Shown: piece after piece, positions 12,501 through 24,500 of the stretch
Numbering within the stretch: position 1 is the first letter of the stretch
Layout: each line of letters opens with the position of its first letter
Origin: Platycnemis pennipes
Lineage: Eukaryota; Arthropoda; Insecta; Odonata; Platycnemididae
DNA: 64,000 nucleotides
Assembly: GCA_933228895.1 (NCBI GenBank)
Contig: OW121850.1
Coordinates: forward strand, 28,653,773 to 28,717,772
Direction of reading: 5' to 3'
Translations under genes and position numbers: made by a program
The notes under the pieces: model-generated
What the model was told of the DNA's origin: nothing
What the model saw: the letters and a program-made list of their open reading frames with translations, nothing else
Database searches by the model: none

Positions 12501-15500
12501 TCGAACTTCGCACAGTACACTAGGCTCTCGTTGTACGCCTGATCCCGGCGAATGTAGGCTACCCGCATGGCATCCTACGGGGTGTTTTTTTTTTTTCCCC
12601 GCGATACCGGGGTAATGGGGGAAAAAAGTCATATATCTTTATTTTGCTTCTAGTTGCACGGGGACGTTTTCATCTAATTACGTGACCTTAGTTACACATC
12701 CTCTTCTTGTCAATATCTACCGCACCTACATTCCATTCACGGGGCACTTCGATCGCTAAACCGCGAAAATTTAAAATCTACGATCCGCATCCGATTTTAC
12801 TCCGTGTCTTTGGATCCGAATCCGGAACCGAGATAAATGAAAGATCCGATCCGGCCATCACTAAAGAAAATATTTCATGCTACAAAAATTCGGCATTTGC
12901 AAAATATCTCAAATGTAGTTTAAAAAATCGCGTTTCAAAGAAGACACGGTTAATTTCGCGATTAAACACTAAAGTCGCTTATTTCGTGAATCCTGTCACA
13001 AAAAACGTTTCGCGAAAATGTCATGTCCCTAAGTATCAGGTAAAAAATGTCATAAAAGATTCAAAATAATATGACTGTCATTTCATAGTTTTAATTTTTA
13101 ATGATTAATAATAAGAAGTTATCCCTTTCCACCCTGACCCGAACGATTGTGTGAGTAAGGAAAAAAAATTTTTAAGTCCAACCACAAGCTATTTCTCTGG
13201 CTCCCACCAGCTCGCAGCAATTGTGTGGGTTCCCCTCTAATGCAGGGGGGAGGTGTCAGTTGAATACGTTTACAGTAGGTCATGCTGGTGACTTTTTTCT
13301 GAGAGCCTTTTCATGCTCCTTTGTTGTTCGAAGGTAAGTTGCAATTTTTTAATGCTTATAATTGTTATATTATTTTAGAGCTTACTTTTAAAATAATTTA
13401 AATGTCAATTCTATTGTGGTTCATACGAGTGCCTAGTATGATGTATCAGTAAATATTTATTTCTGATAAAAAATGTACTCACATAATTGTACAGGTTCGG
13501 GCTTAATATTGACTTATGATCAAGATTTTATTTTCTTCAAAGATAAAATGAACTTGTTAGGGAAAATTCCTGAGAGAAACTTTGTGTGGGACACAGCCAT
13601 GCTGAGTTTATTCAATATTTTATTTGCATGGTGTCTTACATAAACTACGATATCATTTTCGGTGATTCTTTACCTCCTTGCCCCATACCCCCTTGACAGC
13701 CTTTCATATTTTCCCCAAATTCTCTCGCATTGAAAAGTAACCTTGTCTCAAATGTTTTTTTTGTTTCCTGTTGTTGTACGCATACTGTTCTAGAAGCCGT
13801 GCTCATTTACTACTCCATTCACTTAGTGTGGCGGACATCCGAGTTCGAAGTTCTATCACTCAGGTCCGCCACCTGGCTGAAGTTGCAGCCAGAAGGTCCC
13901 TGGCACGGCCGCCAGGGCACAGAGAGAGAGGAGACCCTAGTGACCCTAGAGCACCACCTACGCGAGAGAGAGACCACGCGAAAAGGAGTAATTGTCCGAC
14001 AACCTAACGAGAGCCTTCCTCCGCCATTGCTATTATTCAGTCTCACTTTGTAGCGTTGGAATCCTTCAATAAACGTGGTCTGCTGTATTTGACTTTTTAA
14101 TTTGAAGTGTGGCAAAACCATAAACCCCTTCAATTAGTATCTTGTTTTCTCCCATTCCCAGTTACATTGAACTTAATTTGACCATCTTGGTGGATGATAC
14201 CCCACACGACCTTCCTCAAGTCAGAAGTTTTAAGAATTGATGATGCGATTTTGACGAATAACTCGTGACTTACACTGATGGGTGTCTGGGATCTGGACAG
14301 TTCTATATTTTTGAGTGACTTTTGTAGCCAGATCCCTTACAACTTGTTGTGTATTACATTTTAACTCTTGGGGTTTTTGCGCTTCAGCAAGGCATAACAA
14401 TGAAACCAATGAAACAGCTTTCCATGAGTCTCTGCGACTTTAGGTGGTCGATTCTCAATAGCAATACCAATCCAGAAGAAGTGGTGGTATTGAGTGTGTA
14501 TCGAGAATTGACACATCCCTAATTTGAAGACAAAAAAATATCAATCAGCTAATTAGCTTGTTTCGAAGAATGATAACCCTGACTTCTTCCTTTATTATGT
14601 ACATTTTAAATCTGCATTTATCATATTGGTATCTTCCTGGAAAATTATTTAAAATTTGACTTGAATTTATTTTCAAGGTCACCGAAACTGCTACTGTGAG
14701 AAGTTAAAGAGACAGCAATACCTTAGCAAATGATGTCAAATAAAGTAAATTTACCAATTGAAATTTACTTATGATTTCTCACACATTAGCTAAAATTTGC
14801 TAGAACATTTTATAAATTCCCACATCAATTTAAATCCTGATTCCACACTGCATCCATTATTAAATATGCACTGCTTGTTTGCTAGGAAAGTAAACAAAGG
14901 AAGCTATAAAAATAAATAGTAGAATAGACTCAGTAGGCTTCCACAGAGCACTCAAGAAAGGATCATGATGCACTGAAATAGATTTCATTGATGGAAAGTA
15001 AAACTGAGTCGTTAAGAGCATAATAAGGTTAAGATATCATTGGATTAAATTTTGTCATACATAAGCTAATATCCCATTACAATTTATTTTAATTGAGGCC
15101 ATATAATCAGTAGGATATGGGATCACATGATCTCAATCAGCATATTTTGAAAGATTACAATTTTACATTTTTAATGCATGTTACTGCAGCTGAATGCTGT
15201 TTGAAAGCCAGCACCTGTTTCTTAGGTCTACGAGTTCACCTTCAAAGATATTTCATCAGTCACTGCATTGGAACCATCACTACGAGTATCATTCGATCAA
15301 TTACATACTATCTTACTATTAACTCCCTGTATGTAAAGAGTGGATACTATGCCCGCCAACCTCAGTCATTAACATGGTGGGGAGTGTAGATACTATTCTA
15401 CAGAGATAGAGGTATGCTACTTTCAAGCTACATTGTTTTCCCCTCCATGGGAGTTGAAAGCAATATTTATTTCCCACTTAAATGGTTAATATCACTAATA

Positions 15501-18500
15501 GTAAGGTATAGAAAATATTCATATAAATTTCTGGATACATGAAAAGGTCTTCTAAATAGAATTTCAGTGTGGAGAAATAAGACAAAGTTTATTATTATTC
15601 ATGTAACTATCAAGAAGTATGTGGTGCATACATTCATCACAATCTCTGCTCCAAAGTGTTGGCTCTCCATACATGTTTATGAAGTTTAAATTTTTCAAAT
15701 CTTCTTCCAGCTCCTTTGAATTTTGTGAATCTTTTGGTTCGTACACGAGATGGATATCCGCATGTTCCTCTTTTCCATTGCCATCAGTCAGCTTATAAAC
15801 AATCAGTTTTTCTTCACTCCATATTATTTGGTATTTGTTCCAATTAATTAGCTTTTCCATGATATAATTGTCATAAATATTTTCCTGAACACAATTGGTT
15901 TGTGTTAGGATGATAATTGATATATTTACTAAAATATCTATATATTATACTTATGGAATACTTTAAAAATTTTAGGCTTATGATCGGCAATGGATAATAT
16001 TATGCACACACATATTAGCCATGGACGCCGGCAGAAAAATTGTCTGAGGGGTACATTCAGTGGGATCCCTAGGCCGCTGGGTTGTCAGATGTGGCAATTA
16101 TTGCCAATTCAATTATTCTCACCCAATGCTGCTTCGGTTTCTGGTTTGGTGATTAACTGTTCATTAATGTTTTCCACTGGTTATGTTTTGGTGGTTTGTG
16201 GTGCTTATATTAGTACAATAGTTTTTCTAGTTGTTCCTATTTGTAATGTATCCCTTTTCAAAATACACTGTTCCTATTTTAAATTAAAGAAATAGTACCA
16301 TAATAGGTACAATCATCTATCAAAATTTTCTAGGGCAAGGACGTAGCCAAGGGGCTTCAGCCCCCTCTGAAATTGTCCCATTAATTTTGTTGTTCTAATT
16401 TTAACTGGATATGGTAATCCGGATTACACTGTATATAATTCAAATGTTAAGTGTCTTGAAATGTGATCACTAGGTTGATGCATGTATGTGGTTAATAATT
16501 ATTCTTTTGAATCTGATATGTATGTAGTAGGTATACATTGAACTTCTGTTCTAGGGCTGGTCAAATTAACTGCTTTGTAACAAAGTAAGCAGTGAACTTG
16601 AGCAGTGAGAAGAGATAGGAATGGGCACTGTGAAAGCAAATACCAAGAAGTGAAAATTAAGGAAAAAATTTGTAGCATGTCAGCGCCGAACGGCCAAGGC
16701 TGATTTGTTTCAAGTTATGCTGCACTAGAGAGTAAACCCCTCCCCCAAAGCAAATGTCTGGCTATTTGCCTGGCCAGGGGGGTGCAAGAGCATCCCTTTG
16801 CATATTCCTCCCAGCACCCATGATATTAGCTTATCCTTTTATTGCCAGTGGACTGATCAATAGGTCCTCTTGAGTTCTCAGTTTTCACAGAACTCAGATC
16901 AGCTAACTTCTTATTTTTAGTTATTTGTTTAAATAGTAAGCTTTTACTGCAGGTTACTTAACATACTATCAAATTGCCGTATTTACTTGTGTAAGCCACA
17001 CCCTTATTTATCCCACGCACACCCATTTTTAGGCAGGCTGATGAGGAAATAAATTATTTCCGTCAAAATATTAATATTTTGCCCTTGAGCCTCCATCTTT
17101 TCATCATAACCTGAAAGCATATTCTGTAATAATAATATAAAGAAATAGGAATGTGTAAAAAAAACAAGAAATAGGATTTGGGGAAAAATGTTGGCATAAT
17201 AGGTAGGAATCTGAAGAAAAAAGATGAATGGCTTATGAGTAAATTCAGTAATGCTACCATTTTCTCATGCCTAAAATGTATTTCCATCATCAAATTGACA
17301 AATATAAAATTAAAAATATTTCATAAAATAACATAAAATGAAGTCGTGAAAGCATCATGAAAAATGGGTTTGGCATTCTTAACAGTCTGCCAACAAAGGG
17401 AGCAAAAGGGTTAACACTAATCCCCAATTCCCTTTGGAGTTCAGAATAAGTAACTGAAGGGCATTGCATTCTCTCTTTTCTCCTTGCCTATTAATACAAA
17501 CAAAATAACTATTCTGTAGACGGTGAAATCACATGCTACTTACCCAATGGTATTTTTCAATCTCAAGATCCTCACTCTGACTGAGCTCTTCAATAACAAA
17601 AATTGAGAGGCTAAATAATCACGAAAAGTTTGATTATCTACAAACGAAAGACAAAAGAAAAAATTGGCAATTTTCCACAAGAATAAGGATTTTTAATATG
17701 ACCGGTTGTACAACACCATCAGATGGTGTTGTACACCGAAACCAGTCATATTAAAAATCCTTATTCTTGTCGAAAATTGCCAATTTTTTCTTTCGCTATG
17801 ATATTCCACCAAATTAAGCCTGAAACTACTACCTTTAATCTGCAAACGATTATTATTCAACCTCTTTTATTCCTTTATTCTACCTCAATCCTTCAAAAAT
17901 AGTTCTAATGAGTTTGTATATATGTATAGATAAATATAACATTAAAGGAGAATACGAGTAAACCTACCACATACCTTCAAATTAATCAATTAGTTCTTTG
18001 AATCAAGGGTTACATTTACATATTTTTTTTGGAGTGATTACTTCATGATTAATGTAGGCACATTAGCTTATTGCCTCGCTGTTTATTTGACGATTTTTAA
18101 CTAGGTTGTTAATGGCATTTAATGCTGAGACCTGTGTTGGACCATTAGTAAACAGAGTTGAAATTGACTATTGTACCTTCATAAATCATGCATATTTAAG
18201 ATTTCTACATTGTATTTATGGAAACTTTTTATTACATATGGAATAACTACTATTGTAAGTCTTTATCATAGCAAAAGTTGGTTATGATATTATGCTAGGG
18301 TAGGGTAATTATTTTTTAACAAATATAATGTGGATAAGGGTCAACTTGTTTGAATCAATTCTTTTCATGCATTTTAGTTGGTTTCCCCTTGCCTGTGAAA
18401 GGTTTTATTCATGTTCCACGCTTGATAAGCAGCAAAATAGTAGTTCCAACAAGTACTTATAAATTCTTTTGTAGTTTGTTTTTGGAAAAGTGAAAAAAAT

Positions 18501-21500
18501 GCAAGAGAAGGCAACAAAAGGCATATTTGCACGAAATCCTATTTTGAACATTTTTGTGTTTTGAAATGGCTGGCCTACAAAATGACAATTAAACCAAAAA
18601 TAAAACTCACCTCAGCACCATTGGTTAAGTGAATTCCCTCCCGGTTCTTCCCAAATCCAATATATCTCAGTTCTACTAAACCTTTACCATATAGTGGCAG
18701 CTTGAGTTCAAATCCAGGGCTGTATGGTGATGGAGAGGTGGACAGGAAAATGTTAGCAAAGTGACCATTCTTGTTTGACACCCACTTATCCATGAGCCAC
18801 GGTTTAAATGAAAATGTTATGTTTCGAACGGTTTTTATCATGGAAATGTAGCGAGCATAGGAGCTGGGCCCACTAACAAAGATCATACAATCTGTAAAGG
18901 AAAATTTGTAATGAATTAGTCAAACAACAGCTGAAAACTTTCCAAAAGGCAGAGAGGAAAGATCCTTTGTGTCAGAAATAAGATGAAACTTTTGCTTGAA
19001 GCACCAATGTGTAGGTATCTACCATTTATTCTCAATCCCAAAGGAAATCCTCCACCTATCCTAAACCTTTTTTTTAACACTCTCCTGGATTGTGTCCTGA
19101 GTACCAAAGTTATAAAATATGAAATTCAAAATATGAAAAATGGGAAATCACCTGATAAACCAACAGTATGCAACTAATTTTCTGTTGCAGGCAACACTCT
19201 TCCCTGATCAAATTTTAATGCACTTAATTGCTTCCTTGAGCAGCTGATCATATCACAACTATTTGAAAGTTCTACAATAGCTAAATCTACTGAAAAATGA
19301 GCATTTTGAACTTTGTAAGGGTATTCCCAGTAATGCGTGCATTTACTCAGAACTGAAATCACTCTTTTTTTACACAAAATCATTAGATGGAAATGAAAAA
19401 TGAATTTTAGTGAAAAAAACTAATCTTCAAACCAGAGCCATTCATTCATAAATCAAAAATTAAAATAAGCAAATGGTGACGCCTACCAAATAAGCTGTGC
19501 TAGGGATATCTATGTTATTCACCTCCTGTCCTCGACTGTTTTGAGGGAAAGGGAGGAGAGTGGAGATGGGGGTGGAAAGTCTCCAGGCACAGATCTTGTG
19601 GCAACCACTTCCATTGGCAGAGTCAGCTGTGTGCACCCCATTGTGATTGGACGAAGGAGCTTTGCAGTGCCAGTTGTGATTTGACCTAGTGGATGGTGTA
19701 CAAGTCCTTCGAATGTCATTTTTTCATAAAGGGTTAAAAACATCAGTTTTTCACTTGATAACTTGAATACTAATTGACGGATTGAAGAATGGAAACATAT
19801 GGGTCATTTTATTTTACATATTCGGCAATGAAAAAATATGGCATATGCCCCATTAAGAGAGGTCCCTTTAATCAATGGAGAAATTAATTTAATACTCTTT
19901 CTGCCAGCCCCTTCAAGTAAGACTGAATTAAAACTCCCAAGCACATTTCCATGAAGTTTGTAGGATTATTGATTGAACATTATTTTGGTTACCTACTCAA
20001 TTTTAATCTATGAGGCACACATTTATCTCAATGTTGATGACACATATGATATATAGATGAAGATGAAATCATTAATGCCGGTTCTGATTTGAAGAAAATA
20101 AAATACATATTACAAATAATGTAATGCATGTAGTAATAATGTAGTGCATGTTAGCTGATAGATTGTCCAGCTATCTGTACAAGGGTTAAATAAGGGTTTA
20201 TTAGGTGTTGAAGGGAAAATTACAGAGAATTCCAATTTTCATGAATTAATATGTCCCATTCTTAACACAACGTAAACTGGTGAGAATTAATGTTTCCTAA
20301 TGTAAAGTTTCCTCTGATAAAGTTTTTGGTCACTTCATCTGTGATATGGAATGTCATTTTATGCAAGTACCTCATATTGGTGGAAAATATTTGCTCGATA
20401 GCATTCACATTAATTCTGGAATCCACATTGAACTGCAAAATTTTGATACTAATTACTCTCATAAGAATACCTGGTTCATCACAGAAAGGCACATCACAAG
20501 GCTCTGCAGCCAAGGCCATCCCCTCCTCATCAATGAAACTGTCCTCATTTTCCAATGCTTCATGGTTGGGTTTGACCCAACACCATGGGCCTGCTGCATT
20601 CCCATTTGGATTTCTACAGCTCCGACCTTCAGGTCCAAGGCTACCACCTGGAGTGTTGGCTTCTGGAAAAGCTGGGACAGGCTTTTCCTCCGAACTAACC
20701 TTCCAAACTTGGCAATCTAGACCAGAAACTGATTTTGACAGAACTCCACCATATTCAGATCCTGTGCTGCTTACTCGACAATCTGGAATGGAAATTATGA
20801 GTTGAATTTTTCAGATATTATATGATTAATAATTTCATTAAAATCAAAAACATTCCTTAAAAATCATTAAACACATCATAGTAAGACCTTATTTGATGAA
20901 CGAAAATCAAAAAACTTGGGACTCATGAAATTATCCAAGTTTTTTGATTTTTGCCAATATCTATGTCTACTTCTTCCATATTGCGACAAATTCATTCTTC
21001 GAGGATACAGATACCTGCATTATGAACTGTCTTTTTGATTACATAAATAATATTTAAAAGTAATTTGTTAGTGATTCAGGGAGGTAACAGACAGCTATCA
21101 TATTTTACTCTACTTAAAATGGATGGGTAATTGAGAAGAGAATGGAATTTTTCAGAGAACGGAGGAATGGCTGAGGGAAACCAGGTATCAGAATTAGCTT
21201 TCTTACAATGAAAGGGGCCAAGGGGGACCATGGTTTAACATTCCATCCAACAGTCGGAGTACTCAACTCAATGTGCTCTTCACTAGGCACTTAGGCAGGG
21301 AATGGATTATCAATGAAAAGTCTCTGCCTCAGCCTGGACTGAAACCTGAACCCTAGGATGTAAGATGCCAGTACTCTAGCCAAAACACCAACCCATTAAA
21401 TTTCATAATGGTTTCGGATTAAAAGTTTAAAATTCCATTGGCATCAATAGTGGTTATCTGGTATAGACCACTGACTGAGAGCAGGGGCCATTTACCTTTT

Positions 21501-24500
21501 TTTATGATAAGTATTTCATTGAGAAAAGACAGGAATGTTTTCGGTAATGGTGGAAGTATGACAGGAATCCCAGTGATCTCAAAGCTCTCTCTACAGTACT
21601 CGAGTAGGGAGAGGTATAACAATGAAAAAATTCCACAGATGGGAATGGAAATGAGACCCCCACGATGTGAAGCCAGCACTTTGTCCCCGCACCAAAGGAG
21701 TCCCAGTGATGTCTTCAGTTACATTCAATAACTACCCGGTCTATGTAATTTTCTGGGTATCAGATCCTTACAGAAAACTATAAGAGGCAGTGGAAATGAA
21801 TGGAAAAGGTTCCCTATTCTAATGTCGCACTCACCATAATGCTTAGTGCTTGGTCAGATCTACCCACATCAATCAAGATGACCTTAGGGAACTGCACCAT
21901 ATAAGCACAGTGTTCATGAACACTGTGCTTATATGGTGAATGTTAATGTGGATAAATTATTGCTTTTTGAATGGCAAGGTCAATCATTTGCTCTTCAGGC
22001 TTTTGCTAGGCTCTTAATGAAAAAGAAGTACAAATTGTAACCAGGGAAATGGCAAATGAGGGAATGAAACTATCCCAAAAAAATATTTCCAAAATATTCG
22101 AGACTATGATATGATAACTACAATGTCATATGAATACCAGGAAAAATAATTTCAAATACACATTTGAAAAACTCCATTACATGAATATGAATAGATGTAA
22201 CATTTTACTGCCTTTATCAAAGCCGGTCACCACCACTAACATAGCAATAAATAAGCCTCTATCAGAAAAATGCAACAATTTCTCATTTCCGTTCCACCAT
22301 GCCAGAATCTTCAAAATGATAATCACCCATATTAAAATAATGGAGCAAGCCACAGAATCAATACTGGAGCAAAAGTCACAGAATAAAAAGATTGAGTGGT
22401 TCGACCAGGAGTATATAGCGGGCATCCAGAAAAGAAATTGAGATAGAAGAAAATAATTGGAAAGGACAACTTGGGACGAAAAATTAAAGACTCCAGAAGG
22501 GAAGCTAGCAGAATTGTAAAGAAAAAAACATTTCAATTCCATCATGCTGAGAGGTGAAGAAAATTTCAGAGAGAATAATGCAAGGGTAGCATAAAAGGGG
22601 ATTAATTTTTTTAAGAAAGGCTTCCAACCTAGCACAAGCATATGCAGAGAATGTAATGGAATTTGCTGACAGACAAAGAAAAGGTGATGTCTACTTGGAA
22701 GCAATATCTCGACAAAGTACTCAATCCAACCTCAAACGTGTGAAGGGCCTCACCAGTGATGAACTCTTCTTGGGCTCCACACTGGGTGAGTGAGTGTAAT
22801 GCTGCCGACGTTTCAGGTAGTGACTCGTTACCCATCCTCAAGGCAATTGTCACGAAACTAAACCATTCATAGGTTTTATATGGACACAGGCAGTGGGTGA
22901 TTGGTCGAGCCCCAATTGTTGAGCTGGAGGACCGTTGAACTTTGGTCGTTGACCGTTGGCCTTGCTCTCTCAACCTGTATTCTTTTTAGGATTCTATTCT
23001 TTCACCAGGCCAAAGACTAGAATCAGAGGTAGATGGAGAATATATGATCGAACCACCATCCATGATGGACACAATGAGAGCCATAACAAAGTTAAAGAAA
23101 CAATTGAGCACCAGGTATAGATAACCTTCCTGGAGGACTACTCAAATATGGTGGGGAACAACTAGCAGCCATGCTCCATTAGCGTATATTACAAATATGG
23201 GGCATGGGAAAAATCCACAATGAATAGCTCACAAGTGTAATCTACCCAGTACATAAAAAAGGGGATAAGCTTGAATGTACAAACAACAGAGGGATCTCCT
23301 TGCTCTGCACAGTTTACAAGATTTTTCCAATGATCATCAAGGATAAACTAGAGGTATTTGTCCAAAATATCAATGGGGAATACCAGGCAGGTTTCATACC
23401 TGGTAGATCAACCATAGATCAACTCTATATGATGAGTAAAATAACATAGAAATCTTTGATCAAAACCAACTCTTCGTGGACATGAAACAAGTGTATGATA
23501 CTACAGATAGGAATAAGTTACTACCTATCATGCTCGACTTCCGTATACCCCCTAAACTAGTAAGACTGTTTAAAGCTACAATGATGACCACTCAATGTCA
23601 AGTGAAAGTAGCTGGAAGCTTAACTATCTATTTAGAAGTAACTCAAGGACTAAAGCAAGGAGACAGACTAGCATCCTTTTCAATCTGGTCCTAGACAATG
23701 TTATAAATAAGCTGGAATTGATACTAGTGCAACCCTCACAAATAAAACCAAAAATATTTTAGGGTATACAGACGACCTGAATATCTTGGGAAGATCTGTA
23801 CCATCAGTAAAGGAAGCTTTTGGGAAGTTGGAAACAATTGCTAAAAATCTAGGCCTTACAGTAAACGAGTCTAAAACGAAGTTCATATTATAAAGTAGAA
23901 GGCATAGAGTTAACCTGTATACACAAAATATTGCTGACGCGTGGTAGCAGCGCAAAGTCACAGTGCTGCAGTAGCTGCGGACGCACTGCTGCAGCATGCC
24001 ACACAGTAAAATTTCCGATAATCCCATGCCAGCAGCGCTACAAGGGCGCTTCAGCAGCGCTATTGAAGCACTTCCACAGCGCTGCAGCAACTCCCTCGCC
24101 GTGCTGCAGAAGCGTTTCAATTACGTGTCCGCAGCGATTCAGATCGCGTGCCAGGGACAGCAGCTAGTAATTAGTTCATAACCAGGGATCTCAATTGAGG
24201 ACACAGGGTTGCAATAAATGACTTTATTGCTCAATAATAATGATGAACACATTTTCGTGAATGAGTATTAACATAGAAAAATATACATATAATATTTCGA
24301 ATAGTCTTGGATTCAAATAACAAGTATAGCTACATTTTCTACTGAAATAAACATAATTAAATATCGGCAAAACGTTTTTTTAACATTTACTCGGAGGCTT
24401 CAGGGTAGCTGGTTAGCTAAAAATTCACCACGCTGCGAAAACAAGTTAACGTCTTCCACTTACTTCACTTTTTGTATCTTCTGAGCACATACAACACAAC

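Noticed and set aside
13730..14053. Gene in the GC-rich block
   Set aside because: Three ORFs on both strands overlap, none with splice support or motif; a possible LTR fragment explains it better.
15564..15631. C-terminus of a shorter protein ending at TGA 15564-15566
   Set aside because: Splicing at 15632 restores phase with domain B and ends the domain neatly. Kept only as a possible alternative end.
20290..20805. 171-residue plus-strand ORF
   Set aside because: It lies exactly antisense to the kringle 2 exon; the kringle pattern on the minus strand explains the open frame.
22177..22704. 175-residue minus-strand ORF
   Set aside because: Antisense to the LINE linker region (IEWFDQEY on the plus strand).
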